The position numbers were made by a program, and so were the translations under genes. A stretch of DNA of 64,000 bases, taken from the NCBI GenBank assembly GCA_963747985.1, contig CAVVHG010000003.1:310001-374000 (forward strand), given 5' to 3'. The notes beneath the pieces were generated by a model. That model saw only the letters and a list, made by a program, of their open reading frames with translations, ran no database searches and was not told where the DNA came from. Position 1 is the stretch's first letter, and the number at the start of each line of letters is the position of its first letter. This document shows positions 8,568 through 17,471 of the stretch, in pieces. The stretch comes from JACADW01 sp963747985 (GTDB taxonomy: Bacteria > Acidobacteriota > UBA6911).

Positions 8568-8906
8568 TACCAGCCCAGGATCTTTGTAGCGGCTGAACCT
8601 CCGCTATAACCCAGAACCACCTCGACCGGCAGCGCCCACCCGCCGTCACGGCGGTTGGATTGGATCAGTAGCCTCTGGGAAGGACTCCGGCCGTACCGGT
8701 CCGGTTCGTCAAATCCCAGCTTTCGCGGCGCCGTGGATGAAATCGCCGCTCCCCATCGTCGAGCCGAACCGGTGCACTTCTGCCTCCGTGACGATCCGCC
8801 CGCCCTGTACGGAGGACTCCTTTTCCTGCTCCTGAGCTGCCGCGTGGGGAAGGGCTGCCGAAGCAGTCAACGCGGACAGCAATGCTGCAAGGAAGATTCT
8901 GCCCAT
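8552..8906 (-). pseudogene. Small secreted protein gene, apparently frameshifted
   Basis: From ATG at 8906 a signal peptide is read (MGRIFLAALLSALTASAALPHAAAQ). About 40 residues of mature protein follow (GGRIVTEAEVHRFGSTMGSG), then a TGA at 8709-8711. The next frame continues with coding-like sequence (LGFDEPDRYGRSP; WALPVEVVLGYSGGSAATKI) to a TGA at 8552-8554. Joining the two frames around 8715-8730 gives a secreted protein of roughly 115 residues. It converges on, and overlaps by 16 bases, the extension of the lipoprotein gene. The family is unknown. The break may be real decay or a base-calling error. Confidence 0.5.
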
Positions 8907-9077
8907 GGCGTCTCGGTCGGCGAGGCTGTCTAAAAGGCAAGTTCCTCTTTTGATCTGACGGTAGCATACTACGCAAGGTCATACAGCGCGTCAAAAAAAG
9001 GCATCGGCGGTCCGCGAAGCGACAGCTGTTGAATCCTGGCTTCGACCGGTGTTGCGTCAGCCGGCAAACGGAGGCCC

Positions 9078-12000
9078 ATGGAACTGCAGGATGAGGGACC
9101 CAGCCGGGGGAATCCGACGCCGCTCGAAGACATCGAGACTGAATTTGCGGTGATCTTCGGCCGGCCGGAACGTGTGGCAGCCGCCTGCGAACGACTGCGG
9201 GGCGACCTCTCACGCCAATCGCCTGATGCGCGTCTCGACGTCCTGTCAAAGCTGCTGCCGTTCCTTCGCACGCACTCGGGAGCGCTCGCGACGCCCGTCT
9301 TCACTCTCCTCGAATACGAGGCCGGGCGATGCCCGGACCCGCTTGCCCTGATCGAGGGTATGCTCGCGGCGCGTGATCCGGTCCTGCAACAACGCACACT
9401 CACCCTGACAGCACAGCTGGTAGCGGAAGGCGTCATCGCCGCCGACACCCGCCTGGCTATGTGCTTTGCCGAGCGGATTGAGCCCGAAGGGTCTCGCCTG
9501 CGCAAGCCGGAAATCCTCACGCAGGTCGCAGCCATTCTTCGTCAGCCGGCGAAAATGTCCGGGCAGGCGTCAGACCCTCTGCTTGCCATGTACACAGACG
9601 GGCAGAGTGAGAGCCTGCGGCGGCTCGCTTCTCGCCTTCTCGACCTCGCGGACCGGATTCCGAGCGCCGAGCTGTGCGCCCGACTGCTGGGCCCCAAGCA
9701 CCACGCGTTCCTGCGAAGATACCTCGAATACACCCGAGCCGGCCACTTCGACCTGCTCCAGCTCACGCTTGATCCTCCCTTGCTGCCGCTCTTCGTCGCC
9801 TCGTTGCGCCGGGCCGAGGCAATCTGCGGCGAAGCCCTGCTCAAGAAGGCAATAGCCGAGCTCGGTTGGGAGCGCCTGAACCTTGGGATGCAATGCAGGA
9901 GCTGCATCGCGCTGAGCTCAGGAAAAGCCTTTCCGCTCATGCTGTCGCCCGCGGAAAGCGCGTTTGTCAAACAACACGGCCAAACCCAGCTTGCACCTGC
10001 CGTCTATATGTTCGTCGCTCATGGCGGATCGCCTGCTTCACGATCGGATCAGCGTCAGTCGGACGATCCGGTCGCCAGGTTCCGCAGCTACAATCTGGCG
10101 CACGCGGCCGTGCTGGCCGACATCCTCGATGTGTCGCCTCTTACGCACGAGAAGGTAGAGCGCATCCTGACGACGATGGACCGGCTCGTGGAAGATTTCG
10201 TTCTGCTCTTCCGTTCCTGTTCGGATGAATGTTCAATCCTGCCGGGACTCTATGGTGATCTCCGCGGAAGAATCCGGTCCGAATTGTGCCGGGAGGCACC
10301 GGGCCCGCAACTCTCGGCCGAACTGACCCGCCTCGTCCAGATGTTCGAGGACCCGCGGTCGCTGGGCGGCGTTCGAACGCTCCACGGTCTGAAACGTTAC
10401 CTGCACCAGCAAGGACTTCGACTGGGAATGCGCCTGGTGGGCGCCGGTCACGGCACAAATCGCACCGTTGACCTGCTCGTGACCTCGCGGCGCGGAGAAG
10501 GCCAGGCGCTCCGGAGGATCGCCTATGTGGATTTCGAACCCGAGGAGTCGGATCCATCGTCGGAAGCCCCCATCCCTTACCCGGTAGCAGCGATCGTCGA
10601 CGGCTTTGCCCGTCAGATACTCGTCGGGGAGCGTCGTCTCCCCGATGTCAAAGTCTTCTGTTATGGAAACGAGATCCACTATTACCTGTCCTTCGGCAAC
10701 CATCCGGCATTCCTCCGGATCAATTACGCCCCGCCGCTGCAGGGCGGCATGATAGACCTCGAGTACTATGGTGTCAGCAAGTACGAAATGTCGGCTCACC
10801 CGAACTTGTCGCTCGACGCGATAGTGCTTTTCTTCCGCCGGCTGGAGTTCGATGTCTCGATTGAGAACACCCGGGTTCATGCGCGCTACGACAAGGAGCG
10901 CGCACTGGACCTGGCGGACATCTGCGCGAAGGCCGAGGCGTTTTTCCGGCTGGCGCCCTATTTGATGGATCTGGATTGGATCATCGGCTCCCTCGACCTT
11001 CCGGTCGAGGCGCGACGAATCGTCGGCGGAGCCTGGGCGGATTTCTTTGTGCGATGGGGCGTGTTGCCGGTCAGCCGCTTCCTGTCATCTGACCGCAAGG
11101 CCATCCTCGAGGCCATCGAGATGGGGCCGGAGGGAGAGCAGGAGGCAGTCTGGCCCGGGACAGCGCCGTACCGTGGCCGGTATGCCCCGTCGCTGCCGCC
11201 CGGCATGATATCAGGGCCGCGCGCATCGTTGAGAGAGCTCGGGCTCGATACGGATCCCGCGCTTGAAGAGAGCCTCCACCTGGCATCCGGGCAGATGGAG
11301 TTCGAGCGGCTTGTCCTGCTTCCGCTGCGCCAGGCGGTTGCGCACGGCGAGCTTGTCGAAACTGCCGACGGCTTCGGGCGCGAATCCCCGGTGTTATTCC
11401 AGCGCGAACACGAGGCGGAGGTATTTGCCCGGATCCTCGGATCGGAAGACGCCGCGATACTCGCAGCCTCCCAGGTCGCGTTGCTGGTGGAACCGCTTCA
11501 GAGGGCGCTCCGGTTCCGCACGACAGGCGCGCTGAACGGCTGTGAGGTGCAGCGCGCTTCCCTTCCCCTTCCCGGTGACGCTGTTGCGCTGTACCTGTTG
11601 CGCGATGCCGAAGGAATCATTCGCCAGGCGCTGTTCGCGAGGGACAGTAGCCTGTGCAGGAGACGGGCCGGAGAGAGCGAGCCCTGGATGCCGAATTACA
11701 GCTGTGACGCGGCTGCACTGGCAGTACTCCTCCGCCGTGCGAGCTATCTCACGGGCCGCGAGCCCGCAGGACTCGGGCAACCGATCGAGACGCCCCGGGA
11801 CATCCGGGAGCGCTTCGCGCAGGCGCATCAGCCGTGGCGTACCGGTCCTTTGCCGGGAGAGCGCAAGCTGGCTGGTCTCGTGGCGTCGCCCGGCCGCACC
11901 GTGGGCCGAGCCCTCCTCGGCACCCGAGGCAGGCTGCCGGAGGATTTTGACGGTGCGGTGCTTTTCGCAGCGTTCCTGCGCCCGGACGACACCGCCTTCC

Positions 12001-14171
12001 TGTACCACGCTGCCGGGATTGTCTCGACCGGCGGCGGGATCCTGAGCCACGCCGGGCTGATCGCGAACCAGTTCCGAAAGCCGGCCATCATTATCGCCGG
12101 CCAGTGGAGTCAAGGCGGGGCTGATTCTCCATTCCTCACCTATCGCACCCTGGAATATCGCGAGGAGACGCGAACAGTCTGCGGGATGAGCGTCTCCATC
12201 ATGTGCGACACGCGGGAACGGGAGCACACCCTGCGAGACGGCGACATCGTGGTACTGGACGCGGATGCGGGTACTCTGCGCGTACTCGGGCAGGAACGCG
12301 AGGTCCTGGCGTTCCACGAAGAATCGCGAGACCTCGGTTTGGCTGCTGCCCGTCTCGAAAGAGCACGCGAAGAAAGGGAGATCCTGGGACGCCGGGGGGA
12401 GCGGCTCCGGGCACGCCATCAGCTGGAAAAAATCCTGTCCCGTCTGACCGACCCCGTTCTGGCAAGTCATGCGGTTGACGAGATTCTCCGGGGCGATGCA
12501 TTCGCAGATGCCGATACATCGGCCGACCGGGCCCTCCTTCTCCAGGTCATTCTTCGCAACCACTGTGTCGGCCCGGTCGCAGTGGAGCATCTCGGGAACG
12601 CCCTGGCGGAGCTGCAGCGACGCAGCCGCAACCTGAGTCGCAAAGCCCTCCAACTGATCCCGACCTCCGGCTCTGCCTGCGAAGTCCTGCTGCTCAGGCT
12701 GGAAGTCCTCAGGCTTTGCAGGACACTCGACGAGGCTTCCCGTTGGCTCGGCACCTGCCCCGCAGTCGCAATTCCCGAAGCCGTCGATGACCTGGCTGCG
12801 ATAGACCTGTCTGCCAGACGACGATTACGGGGGCTGAGCGAGGCTCATGACGAGGCGGTCCGCAGTGCAGGCGCCGGGGAGGGTTGTGACGCGGCCTCCC
12901 GGCACCTGGTACGCACACTGGAACGGCTGCAGCGACTGGTCGGCGCCTCCGCAGCACAGCAGGAAGCCCGGCGTGCACTGGCTGACCGCATCGCTCTCGG
13001 GGACGCACAAACACTTGAAGCGCGCGCCGGCCGCAGAGTGCTCTTCCCGGATGAATGCGGTCACGCGCTGGCTTCCCTCACGGGATGGAAGGCGGCCAAC
13101 CTGGCCGAAGTGCAGATGATGCGGGCGGGAGCCGCCATACCGCCCTGGTTCGTAGTGACTCACCTGGCCTTCGAAGAGATGCTCGATGTGGCCGTCGATT
13201 CTTCGGTCGGTGCGGTCAAAGGCAGTCTGCCCGGGAAGCGCACGCTCAGGGAAGCTATCGATGCCGTGCTCGCCCGCCAGGATCTGGATCACCGTCAGAA
13301 ATCGAATTGCATCCGGGCTCTGTGGGACAACACGACCATGCCGGAACGGCTGGCGGCCGAAGTCCGAGCTGCCTGCAGGAAGCTGCAGGAAGCAGGGCCA
13401 CCCGCCGCCGATTCGGAAGCGGGAAACTCGACGCACTACCTGGCTGTTCGTTCCTCGACGCGCGAGGAGGATGCCGAAATCGCTGCCAGGGCCGGCGAGT
13501 TCGAAACTTTCCTGTTCATCCGCGGCGAAGACCTCGTCCTCGACTACCTGAAGCGTGCCTGGAGCGGGCTTTGGACCGAACGCGCAATCCATAACCGCTC
13601 TGTCCTTTCCGTGGGCCCGGGAGGGATAGGAGGCGGCGTGATCGTCCAGAGGATCGTGTGGTCGCGCGTTTCGGGAGTGCTTCAGACCTCCAACCTGGCC
13701 GGTCACGAAACGCGCGAGATGGTCATAAATGCAGTCCTTGGCCTGGGAGAGGGAGTCGTCTCCGGCACAGTCGCAGCCGACCATATCGTAGTCATGAAAG
13801 AGGGGGACCTGGAAAAGGGACCGCTTCGTTTTCGATACGTGACCGCCGACAAGCGGGACCGGGTCGTTTTCAACAAGCGCGCGGGCGTCGGTACCCTCCA
13901 CGCAGAGACTCTCTACCACCAGCGGCTCCGCCCTGCGCTCGAGTACGTGGAACTTTGCGAACTGGTCGCGGTTGCCGCCCGCCTCGAGGCAGCTTACGGC
14001 TACCCGCTGGACATCGAGTTCGGGATCGAAGACGCACAGCTCTGGATCCTGCAGGTCCGGCCCGTGACCGCTTTCCTGGCGGCCTACGAGGAGACAATCA
14101 GGAATCACCCCCTGTCCGGGAACGACGGACCCGGACCACGCTTGAACGGAATTCAGGAGAGGCCGCTATGA
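9078..14171 (+). CDS. Large phosphohistidine dikinase: unknown N-terminus, swivelling His domain, C-terminal ATP-grasp
   Basis: At 1697 residues this is about twice the size of PEP synthase. Residues 1 to about 900 match nothing I recognise and look largely helical. A phosphohistidine (PEP-utilizer mobile) domain follows, with the catalytic His at 991 in GGGILSHAGLIANQFRKPAI. After a helical stretch, residues about 1320-1665 form a PPDK-type ATP-grasp domain. Its nucleotide residues are intact: Lys1338 in GWKAANLAEV, Arg1458 in AVRSSTREEDAE, Asp1645/Glu1647 in LDIEFG, and Gln1659/Arg1661 in LQVRPVT. No C-terminal PEP/pyruvate TIM barrel is present. This order (His domain, then ATP-grasp) is that of glucan-water dikinases, not of PpsA or PpdK. 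The acceptor substrate is therefore unknown. Its stop overlaps the next start (ATGA), so it is translationally coupled to a malic-enzyme gene, which hints at the PEP/pyruvate/malate node. Confidence 0.85.
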   Translation: MELQDEGPSRGNPTPLEDIETEFAVIFGRPERVAAACERLRGDLSRQSPDARLDVLSKLLPFLRTHSGALATPVFTLLEYEAGRCPDPLALIEGMLAARDPVLQQRTLTLTAQLVAEGVIAADTRLAMCFAERIEPEGSRLRKPEILTQVAAILRQPAKMSGQASDPLLAMYTDGQSESLRRLASRLLDLADRIPSAELCARLLGPKHHAFLRRYLEYTRAGHFDLLQLTLDPPLLPLFVASLRRAEAICGEALLKKAIAELGWERLNLGMQCRSCIALSSGKAFPLMLSPAESAFVKQHGQTQLAPAVYMFVAHGGSPASRSDQRQSDDPVARFRSYNLAHAAVLADILDVSPLTHEKVERILTTMDRLVEDFVLLFRSCSDECSILPGLYGDLRGRIRSELCREAPGPQLSAELTRLVQMFEDPRSLGGVRTLHGLKRYLHQQGLRLGMRLVGAGHGTNRTVDLLVTSRRGEGQALRRIAYVDFEPEESDPSSEAPIPYPVAAIVDGFARQILVGERRLPDVKVFCYGNEIHYYLSFGNHPAFLRINYAPPLQGGMIDLEYYGVSKYEMSAHPNLSLDAIVLFFRRLEFDVSIENTRVHARYDKERALDLADICAKAEAFFRLAPYLMDLDWIIGSLDLPVEARRIVGGAWADFFVRWGVLPVSRFLSSDRKAILEAIEMGPEGEQEAVWPGTAPYRGRYAPSLPPGMISGPRASLRELGLDTDPALEESLHLASGQMEFERLVLLPLRQAVAHGELVETADGFGRESPVLFQREHEAEVFARILGSEDAAILAASQVALLVEPLQRALRFRTTGALNGCEVQRASLPLPGDAVALYLLRDAEGIIRQALFARDSSLCRRRAGESEPWMPNYSCDAAALAVLLRRASYLTGREPAGLGQPIETPRDIRERFAQAHQPWRTGPLPGERKLAGLVASPGRTVGRALLGTRGRLPEDFDGAVLFAAFLRPDDTAFLYHAAGIVSTGGGILSHAGLIANQFRKPAIIIAGQWSQGGADSPFLTYRTLEYREETRTVCGMSVSIMCDTREREHTLRDGDIVVLDADAGTLRVLGQEREVLAFHEESRDLGLAAARLERAREEREILGRRGERLRARHQLEKILSRLTDPVLASHAVDEILRGDAFADADTSADRALLLQVILRNHCVGPVAVEHLGNALAELQRRSRNLSRKALQLIPTSGSACEVLLLRLEVLRLCRTLDEASRWLGTCPAVAIPEAVDDLAAIDLSARRRLRGLSEAHDEAVRSAGAGEGCDAASRHLVRTLERLQRLVGASAAQQEARRALADRIALGDAQTLEARAGRRVLFPDECGHALASLTGWKAANLAEVQMMRAGAAIPPWFVVTHLAFEEMLDVAVDSSVGAVKGSLPGKRTLREAIDAVLARQDLDHRQKSNCIRALWDNTTMPERLAAEVRAACRKLQEAGPPAADSEAGNSTHYLAVRSSTREEDAEIAARAGEFETFLFIRGEDLVLDYLKRAWSGLWTERAIHNRSVLSVGPGGIGGGVIVQRIVWSRVSGVLQTSNLAGHETREMVINAVLGLGEGVVSGTVAADHIVVMKEGDLEKGPLRFRYVTADKRDRVVFNKRAGVGTLHAETLYHQRLRPALEYVELCELVAVAARLEAAYGYPLDIEFGIEDAQLWILQVRPVTAFLAAYEETIRNHPLSGNDGPGPRLNGIQERPL

Positions 14172-16417
14172 TTCGACGCGAGGATTCACTGGAACACCAT
14201 GCACTCGGCCGCCCCGGCAAGATCGAAGTGCGCCCGAGCAAGCCGTGCTTGACACCCCGTGACATGCGGCTTGCCTACCTGCCCGGCGCGGGCTTCCCTT
14301 CCAGGGAGATCGCGCTCGATAAGTCCGCGGTCTTTCGGTACACGGCCCGCGGAAACCTGGTCGGTGTGATTACAAACGGGACAGCCGTCCCGGGCGTCGG
14401 CAACGTCGGCCCCGAGGCCGCCAAGCCGATGCAGGAAGGGATGTCGGTTCTCTTCAAGCGTCTTGCCGACATCGACGTCTTCGACCTCGAGCTGAATACC
14501 GAAGATCCCGACAAGTTCGTCGAGACCGTGCAACTGCTGGAACCAACTTTCGGCGGCGTGAACCTGAAGGATATCCGGGCGCCGGAGGGCCTTTATGTGT
14601 ATGACCGGCTCAGCCGAAGTCTCAACATCCCGGTATTCCATGAGAACCTGTACAGCACTGCGGTCGTGGCGACAGCTGCGCTCATCAACGCTCTCGAACT
14701 CGTCGAGAAGCAGGTGGCCTCGATCAGAGTCGTGATTTGCGGGGCGGGCACAGTGGGCACCGGGTGCGCGCGCCTTTTGCTCTGCCTCGGCGTTCCCCCG
14801 GAAAACCTCTTTGTCTACGACGTCAACGGGCTGATCCACCCGGAGCGGGACGATTTGCACGACTACCAGAGGGCTTTCGCACAGACCGGCACCGCCAGGC
14901 TGTTGCACGAGGGGTTGCGCGGCGCCGACGTATTCATCGGCGCGTCTGCAGGCCGCGTGTTGTCTCAGGAGATGATCCGCTCGATGAACCGATTCCCCGT
15001 CGTCTTTGCCTTGGCCACGCCTGAGCCGGAAATCGCCTACGAGGAGGCCATCGGATGCCGCCAGGACGTGATTGTCGCCACGGCACTCGATCAGCACCCG
15101 AATGCGGTGCTGGACCTCCTCAGTTTCCCCTACATATTTCGCGGGGCACTCGACGTGCAGGCGACTCGCATCACCGAAGGGATGTTGCTGGCGGCCGCCC
15201 GGGCTCTTGCCGAGTTGGCGCGCGAGGATGTCGTTGAGGAAGTCGAGAGAGCCTACGGTCGGGAACATTTCAGCTTCGGCCCGGAGTACCTGCTGCCCAA
15301 GCCGATTGATCCACGCATTCTCGTGCGCGAGTCCGCTGCGGTGGCCGCCCGCGCCATCGAAGAAGGCGTCGCACTCCGTCGCTGCGAGACTGAAGCCTAC
15401 CAGGAGAGCCTGACGGTCCGCCTGGGCACGGGACGCGAGACGATGCGAAACCTGATCCTGGGCGCGCGTCAGACAAGACCGCGTGTCGTCTTTTCGGAAG
15501 GGGCGAATGAAACCATCCTGCGTGCCTGTTCCATCATCGTCGACGAGGGGATCGCCCGGCCGATACTGCTCGGGCGGGAAACCGAGGTGCGACAGGCAAT
15601 CGAACGGCTCCGCTTCGACCTGGGCGGCGTACCCGTGATCGACCCCTCCCGCAGCGCACGATTCGCCGCCTACGCCGACGCATACTTCCGATTGCGGGGG
15701 CGCCGCGGCGTCATGCGGGATGCCGCCGCCCAGCGTCTGCACCAGCCCGACTACTTCGCCGCCATGATGCTGCACAGCGGGGACGCCGACATGATGATCG
15801 CCGGCGTTTCCCACCATTATGTGGAATCATTGCGAATCATCCTCGAGGTTATCGGCCCCGAGTCGGGAATCCGCAGGATCTCCAGTCACTACCTCGTGTT
15901 GCTGCAAAAGGGGGTGATCCTGATGGCGGACTGCGCGGTCAACATCGAGCCCGGTGCCGAGGACCTCGCCGAGACTGCCCTGCTGGCGGCCAGGATGGCG
16001 CACTCTCTGGGCATCGAACCGCGGGTCGCCATGCTCTCGTTTTCGAACTTCGGCAGCGTCGACCACCCTTTCGCCCGAAAGGTCCGGCGGGCAACTGCGC
16101 TGGCGAAGGAACAGGCCCCGGAGCTGGTGATTGACGGCGAGATGCAGCTCGCAACCGCACTGAGCAGTTCGCTGAGGCAGGAGCACTTCCCTTTCTCCAA
16201 CCTGGACAGGGATGCGAATGTGCTCATCTTTCCGGACCTCCAGTCCGGAAACCTGGCGCTCCACCTGCTCGAGACGGTCGGCGCGGCGGTTCCCATCGGG
16301 CCGATCCTGATGGGGACGCGATTGCCCGCGCACCTGCTGCAATACGGTGCCAGCGCGACTGACGTCGTCAACCTCACTGCGGCCGGCATCGTCGAGGCCG
16401 TTGCACTGAAGAGGTGA
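14168..16417 (+). CDS. maeB: MaeB-type malic enzyme with C-terminal phosphotransacetylase-like domain
   Basis: This 749-residue protein aligns end to end with the MaeB layout. The malic N-domain is at about 15-160 (NGTAVPGVGNVGPEAAKP; PTFGGVNLKDIRAPE). The NAD(P)-binding domain is at about 165-400 (VVICGAGTVGTGCARLLL; SFPYIFRGALDVQATRI). A PTA/PTB domain covers about 430-749 (PRVVFSEGANETILRA; GDADMMIAGVSHHY). MaeB decarboxylates malate to pyruvate with NADP, and its PTA domain is regulatory. Two active-site motifs differ: HDDQHGTA of MaeB is HENLYSTA here, and ANPEPEI is ATPEPEI. ATG at 14168 is preceded by AGGAG at 14155-14159 and overlaps the dikinase stop. A longer upstream open frame lies inside the dikinase gene and is not the start. 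Confidence 0.88.
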   Translation: MIRREDSLEHHALGRPGKIEVRPSKPCLTPRDMRLAYLPGAGFPSREIALDKSAVFRYTARGNLVGVITNGTAVPGVGNVGPEAAKPMQEGMSVLFKRLADIDVFDLELNTEDPDKFVETVQLLEPTFGGVNLKDIRAPEGLYVYDRLSRSLNIPVFHENLYSTAVVATAALINALELVEKQVASIRVVICGAGTVGTGCARLLLCLGVPPENLFVYDVNGLIHPERDDLHDYQRAFAQTGTARLLHEGLRGADVFIGASAGRVLSQEMIRSMNRFPVVFALATPEPEIAYEEAIGCRQDVIVATALDQHPNAVLDLLSFPYIFRGALDVQATRITEGMLLAAARALAELAREDVVEEVERAYGREHFSFGPEYLLPKPIDPRILVRESAAVAARAIEEGVALRRCETEAYQESLTVRLGTGRETMRNLILGARQTRPRVVFSEGANETILRACSIIVDEGIARPILLGRETEVRQAIERLRFDLGGVPVIDPSRSARFAAYADAYFRLRGRRGVMRDAAAQRLHQPDYFAAMMLHSGDADMMIAGVSHHYVESLRIILEVIGPESGIRRISSHYLVLLQKGVILMADCAVNIEPGAEDLAETALLAARMAHSLGIEPRVAMLSFSNFGSVDHPFARKVRRATALAKEQAPELVIDGEMQLATALSSSLRQEHFPFSNLDRDANVLIFPDLQSGNLALHLLETVGAAVPIGPILMGTRLPAHLLQYGASATDVVNLTAAGIVEAVALKR

Positions 16418-16604
16418 CCTCCGCATTTAGCTCAGTTTAGTGAATATTTCTATCTAATACATCATCCGCAAGGTGAGCTTTCCCTCAGCCTCGGCAGTCT
16501 GTGCGGTACGGCTTGCGGCACGAATCCTATTTTGATCGCGGGCGCGCGAAATAACAGGCCGTCCTCAGACACTACTGCACTGCAAGACTTCAAAGGAGAC
16601 CCAT
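16418..16604. promoter_or_regulatory. AT-rich leader before the prepilin gene
   Basis: This gap of 187 bases includes a short AT-rich tract (about 16427-16465) that contrasts with the GC-rich surroundings and probably holds the promoter of the pilin gene. I cannot place -35 and -10 boxes with confidence. CAAAGGAGA at 16591-16599 is the ribosome-binding site. Confidence 0.4.
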
Positions 16605-17078
16605 ATGAAAGCAGTGCACGGTTTCTCACTCGTCGAGGTGTTAATTGTCGTTGCCATTATCGCGATACTGGCCGCGATAGCCATTCCCAGTCTCTTGACC
16701 TCCAAGCAGGCCGCAAACGAGGCTGCTGCCATCGAGGGTTGCCGCACGATCGGTTCCGCCGAAATCAGCTATGCGGCAACGAACAACCAGCAGTACACGA
16801 CTCTCGAGTCGCTGGTCAGCGGCCAGTATCTCGATTCGAGGTTCAGCACAACGGGAGCCATCAACGGGTACTCATACCAGGCCGGGGATGTTGTGGGCAC
16901 GGCCATCGATAGCGACCCACCCGCTTCATTCGGGTTCGTCGCAACTCCGACAACCGGAAACGGCCGTTTCCTCTTCGCGGTTGCCCCGGACCAGGTCGTC
17001 CGGTATCAGGGTGTCGCCGGAGACGCGACACTGCCGCCGGGCGTGACCGCGGGCGATCCCATCGGGAAGGCGAACTGA
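16605..17078 (+). CDS. Type IV pilin-like prepilin
   Basis: This 157-residue protein has a short positively charged leader, the prepilin peptidase site G-FSLVE with the conserved Glu5, and one hydrophobic helix (VLIVVAIIAILAAIAIPSLL). A small globular domain follows (GYSYQAGDVVGTAI). It should be cleaved and N-methylated by PilD and assembled into a type IV pilus or pseudopilus. No other pil or gsp genes are adjacent, so it is an orphan major or minor pilin, a common arrangement in acidobacteria. AAAGGAGA lies 5 bases before the ATG. A block of hairpin repeats follows the stop. Confidence 0.92.
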   Translation: MKAVHGFSLVEVLIVVAIIAILAAIAIPSLLTSKQAANEAAAIEGCRTIGSAEISYAATNNQQYTTLESLVSGQYLDSRFSTTGAINGYSYQAGDVVGTAIDSDPPASFGFVATPTTGNGRFLFAVAPDQVVRYQGVAGDATLPPGVTAGDPIGKAN

Positions 17079-17099
17079 CATGTCCTGACGGGGATAGAT

Positions 17100-17390
17100 C
17101 TATGGTTCGGGCTTACAGCCCTCGGTGGTTTTCGCAAATCTATCCCTGGCGCGCTGCGCCAGGCTGGTATGACCCGGGCCTTCGGCCCTCCGGGAACGGT
17201 GCCAGGAGTTAATGCAGCCCCGAAGCGCGAACGTAAGCGCCGAAGGCGCGGGCGTGCCAGGCGTGCAACCGCCGTCGTCTCGCCCGCCAACAAGAATGAG
17301 CGCCGAAGGCGCGAACCATACCAGCCCGGGGCAACGCCCCGGGAATCGCCAAAACGAAACAAAAACAAGGGCTGTAGGCCCGTCTCACGG
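17100..17390. repeat. Inverted-arm hairpin element, family B copy 1
   Basis: The left arm contains, in order, hairpins GGGCTTACAGCCC, CTGGCGC-GCT-GCGCCAG and GGGCCTTCGGCCC. The right arm carries the same set in reverse order and on the opposite strand (GCGCCGAAGGCGC, CCCGGGGCAACGCCCCGGG, GGGCTGTAGGCCC). The outer edge CTATGGTTCGGGCTTACAGC matches the edges of the copies at 50994 and 63495. It fills the gap between the prepilin gene and the 3' end of nuoM. Reading frames across it are spurious. Confidence 0.75.
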
Positions 17391-17471
17391 AGGCCAGCGA
17401 CACCGATATGGGGTCCGGCGGAGATCTCCTGCAGGCGGGTCTATCTGCGCAGTTGGAGGAATCGCAGGTAC

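Noticed and set aside
11394..12653. 419-codon open frame opposite the dikinase gene
   Set aside because: It is the antisense of the phosphohistidine domain. The + strand protein has conserved motifs; the minus frame has none.
13658..14167. Upstream extension of the malic enzyme frame
   Set aside because: The sequence lies within the ATP-grasp domain of the dikinase in another frame. MaeB similarity begins just after the ATG at 14168, which has a ribosome-binding site.
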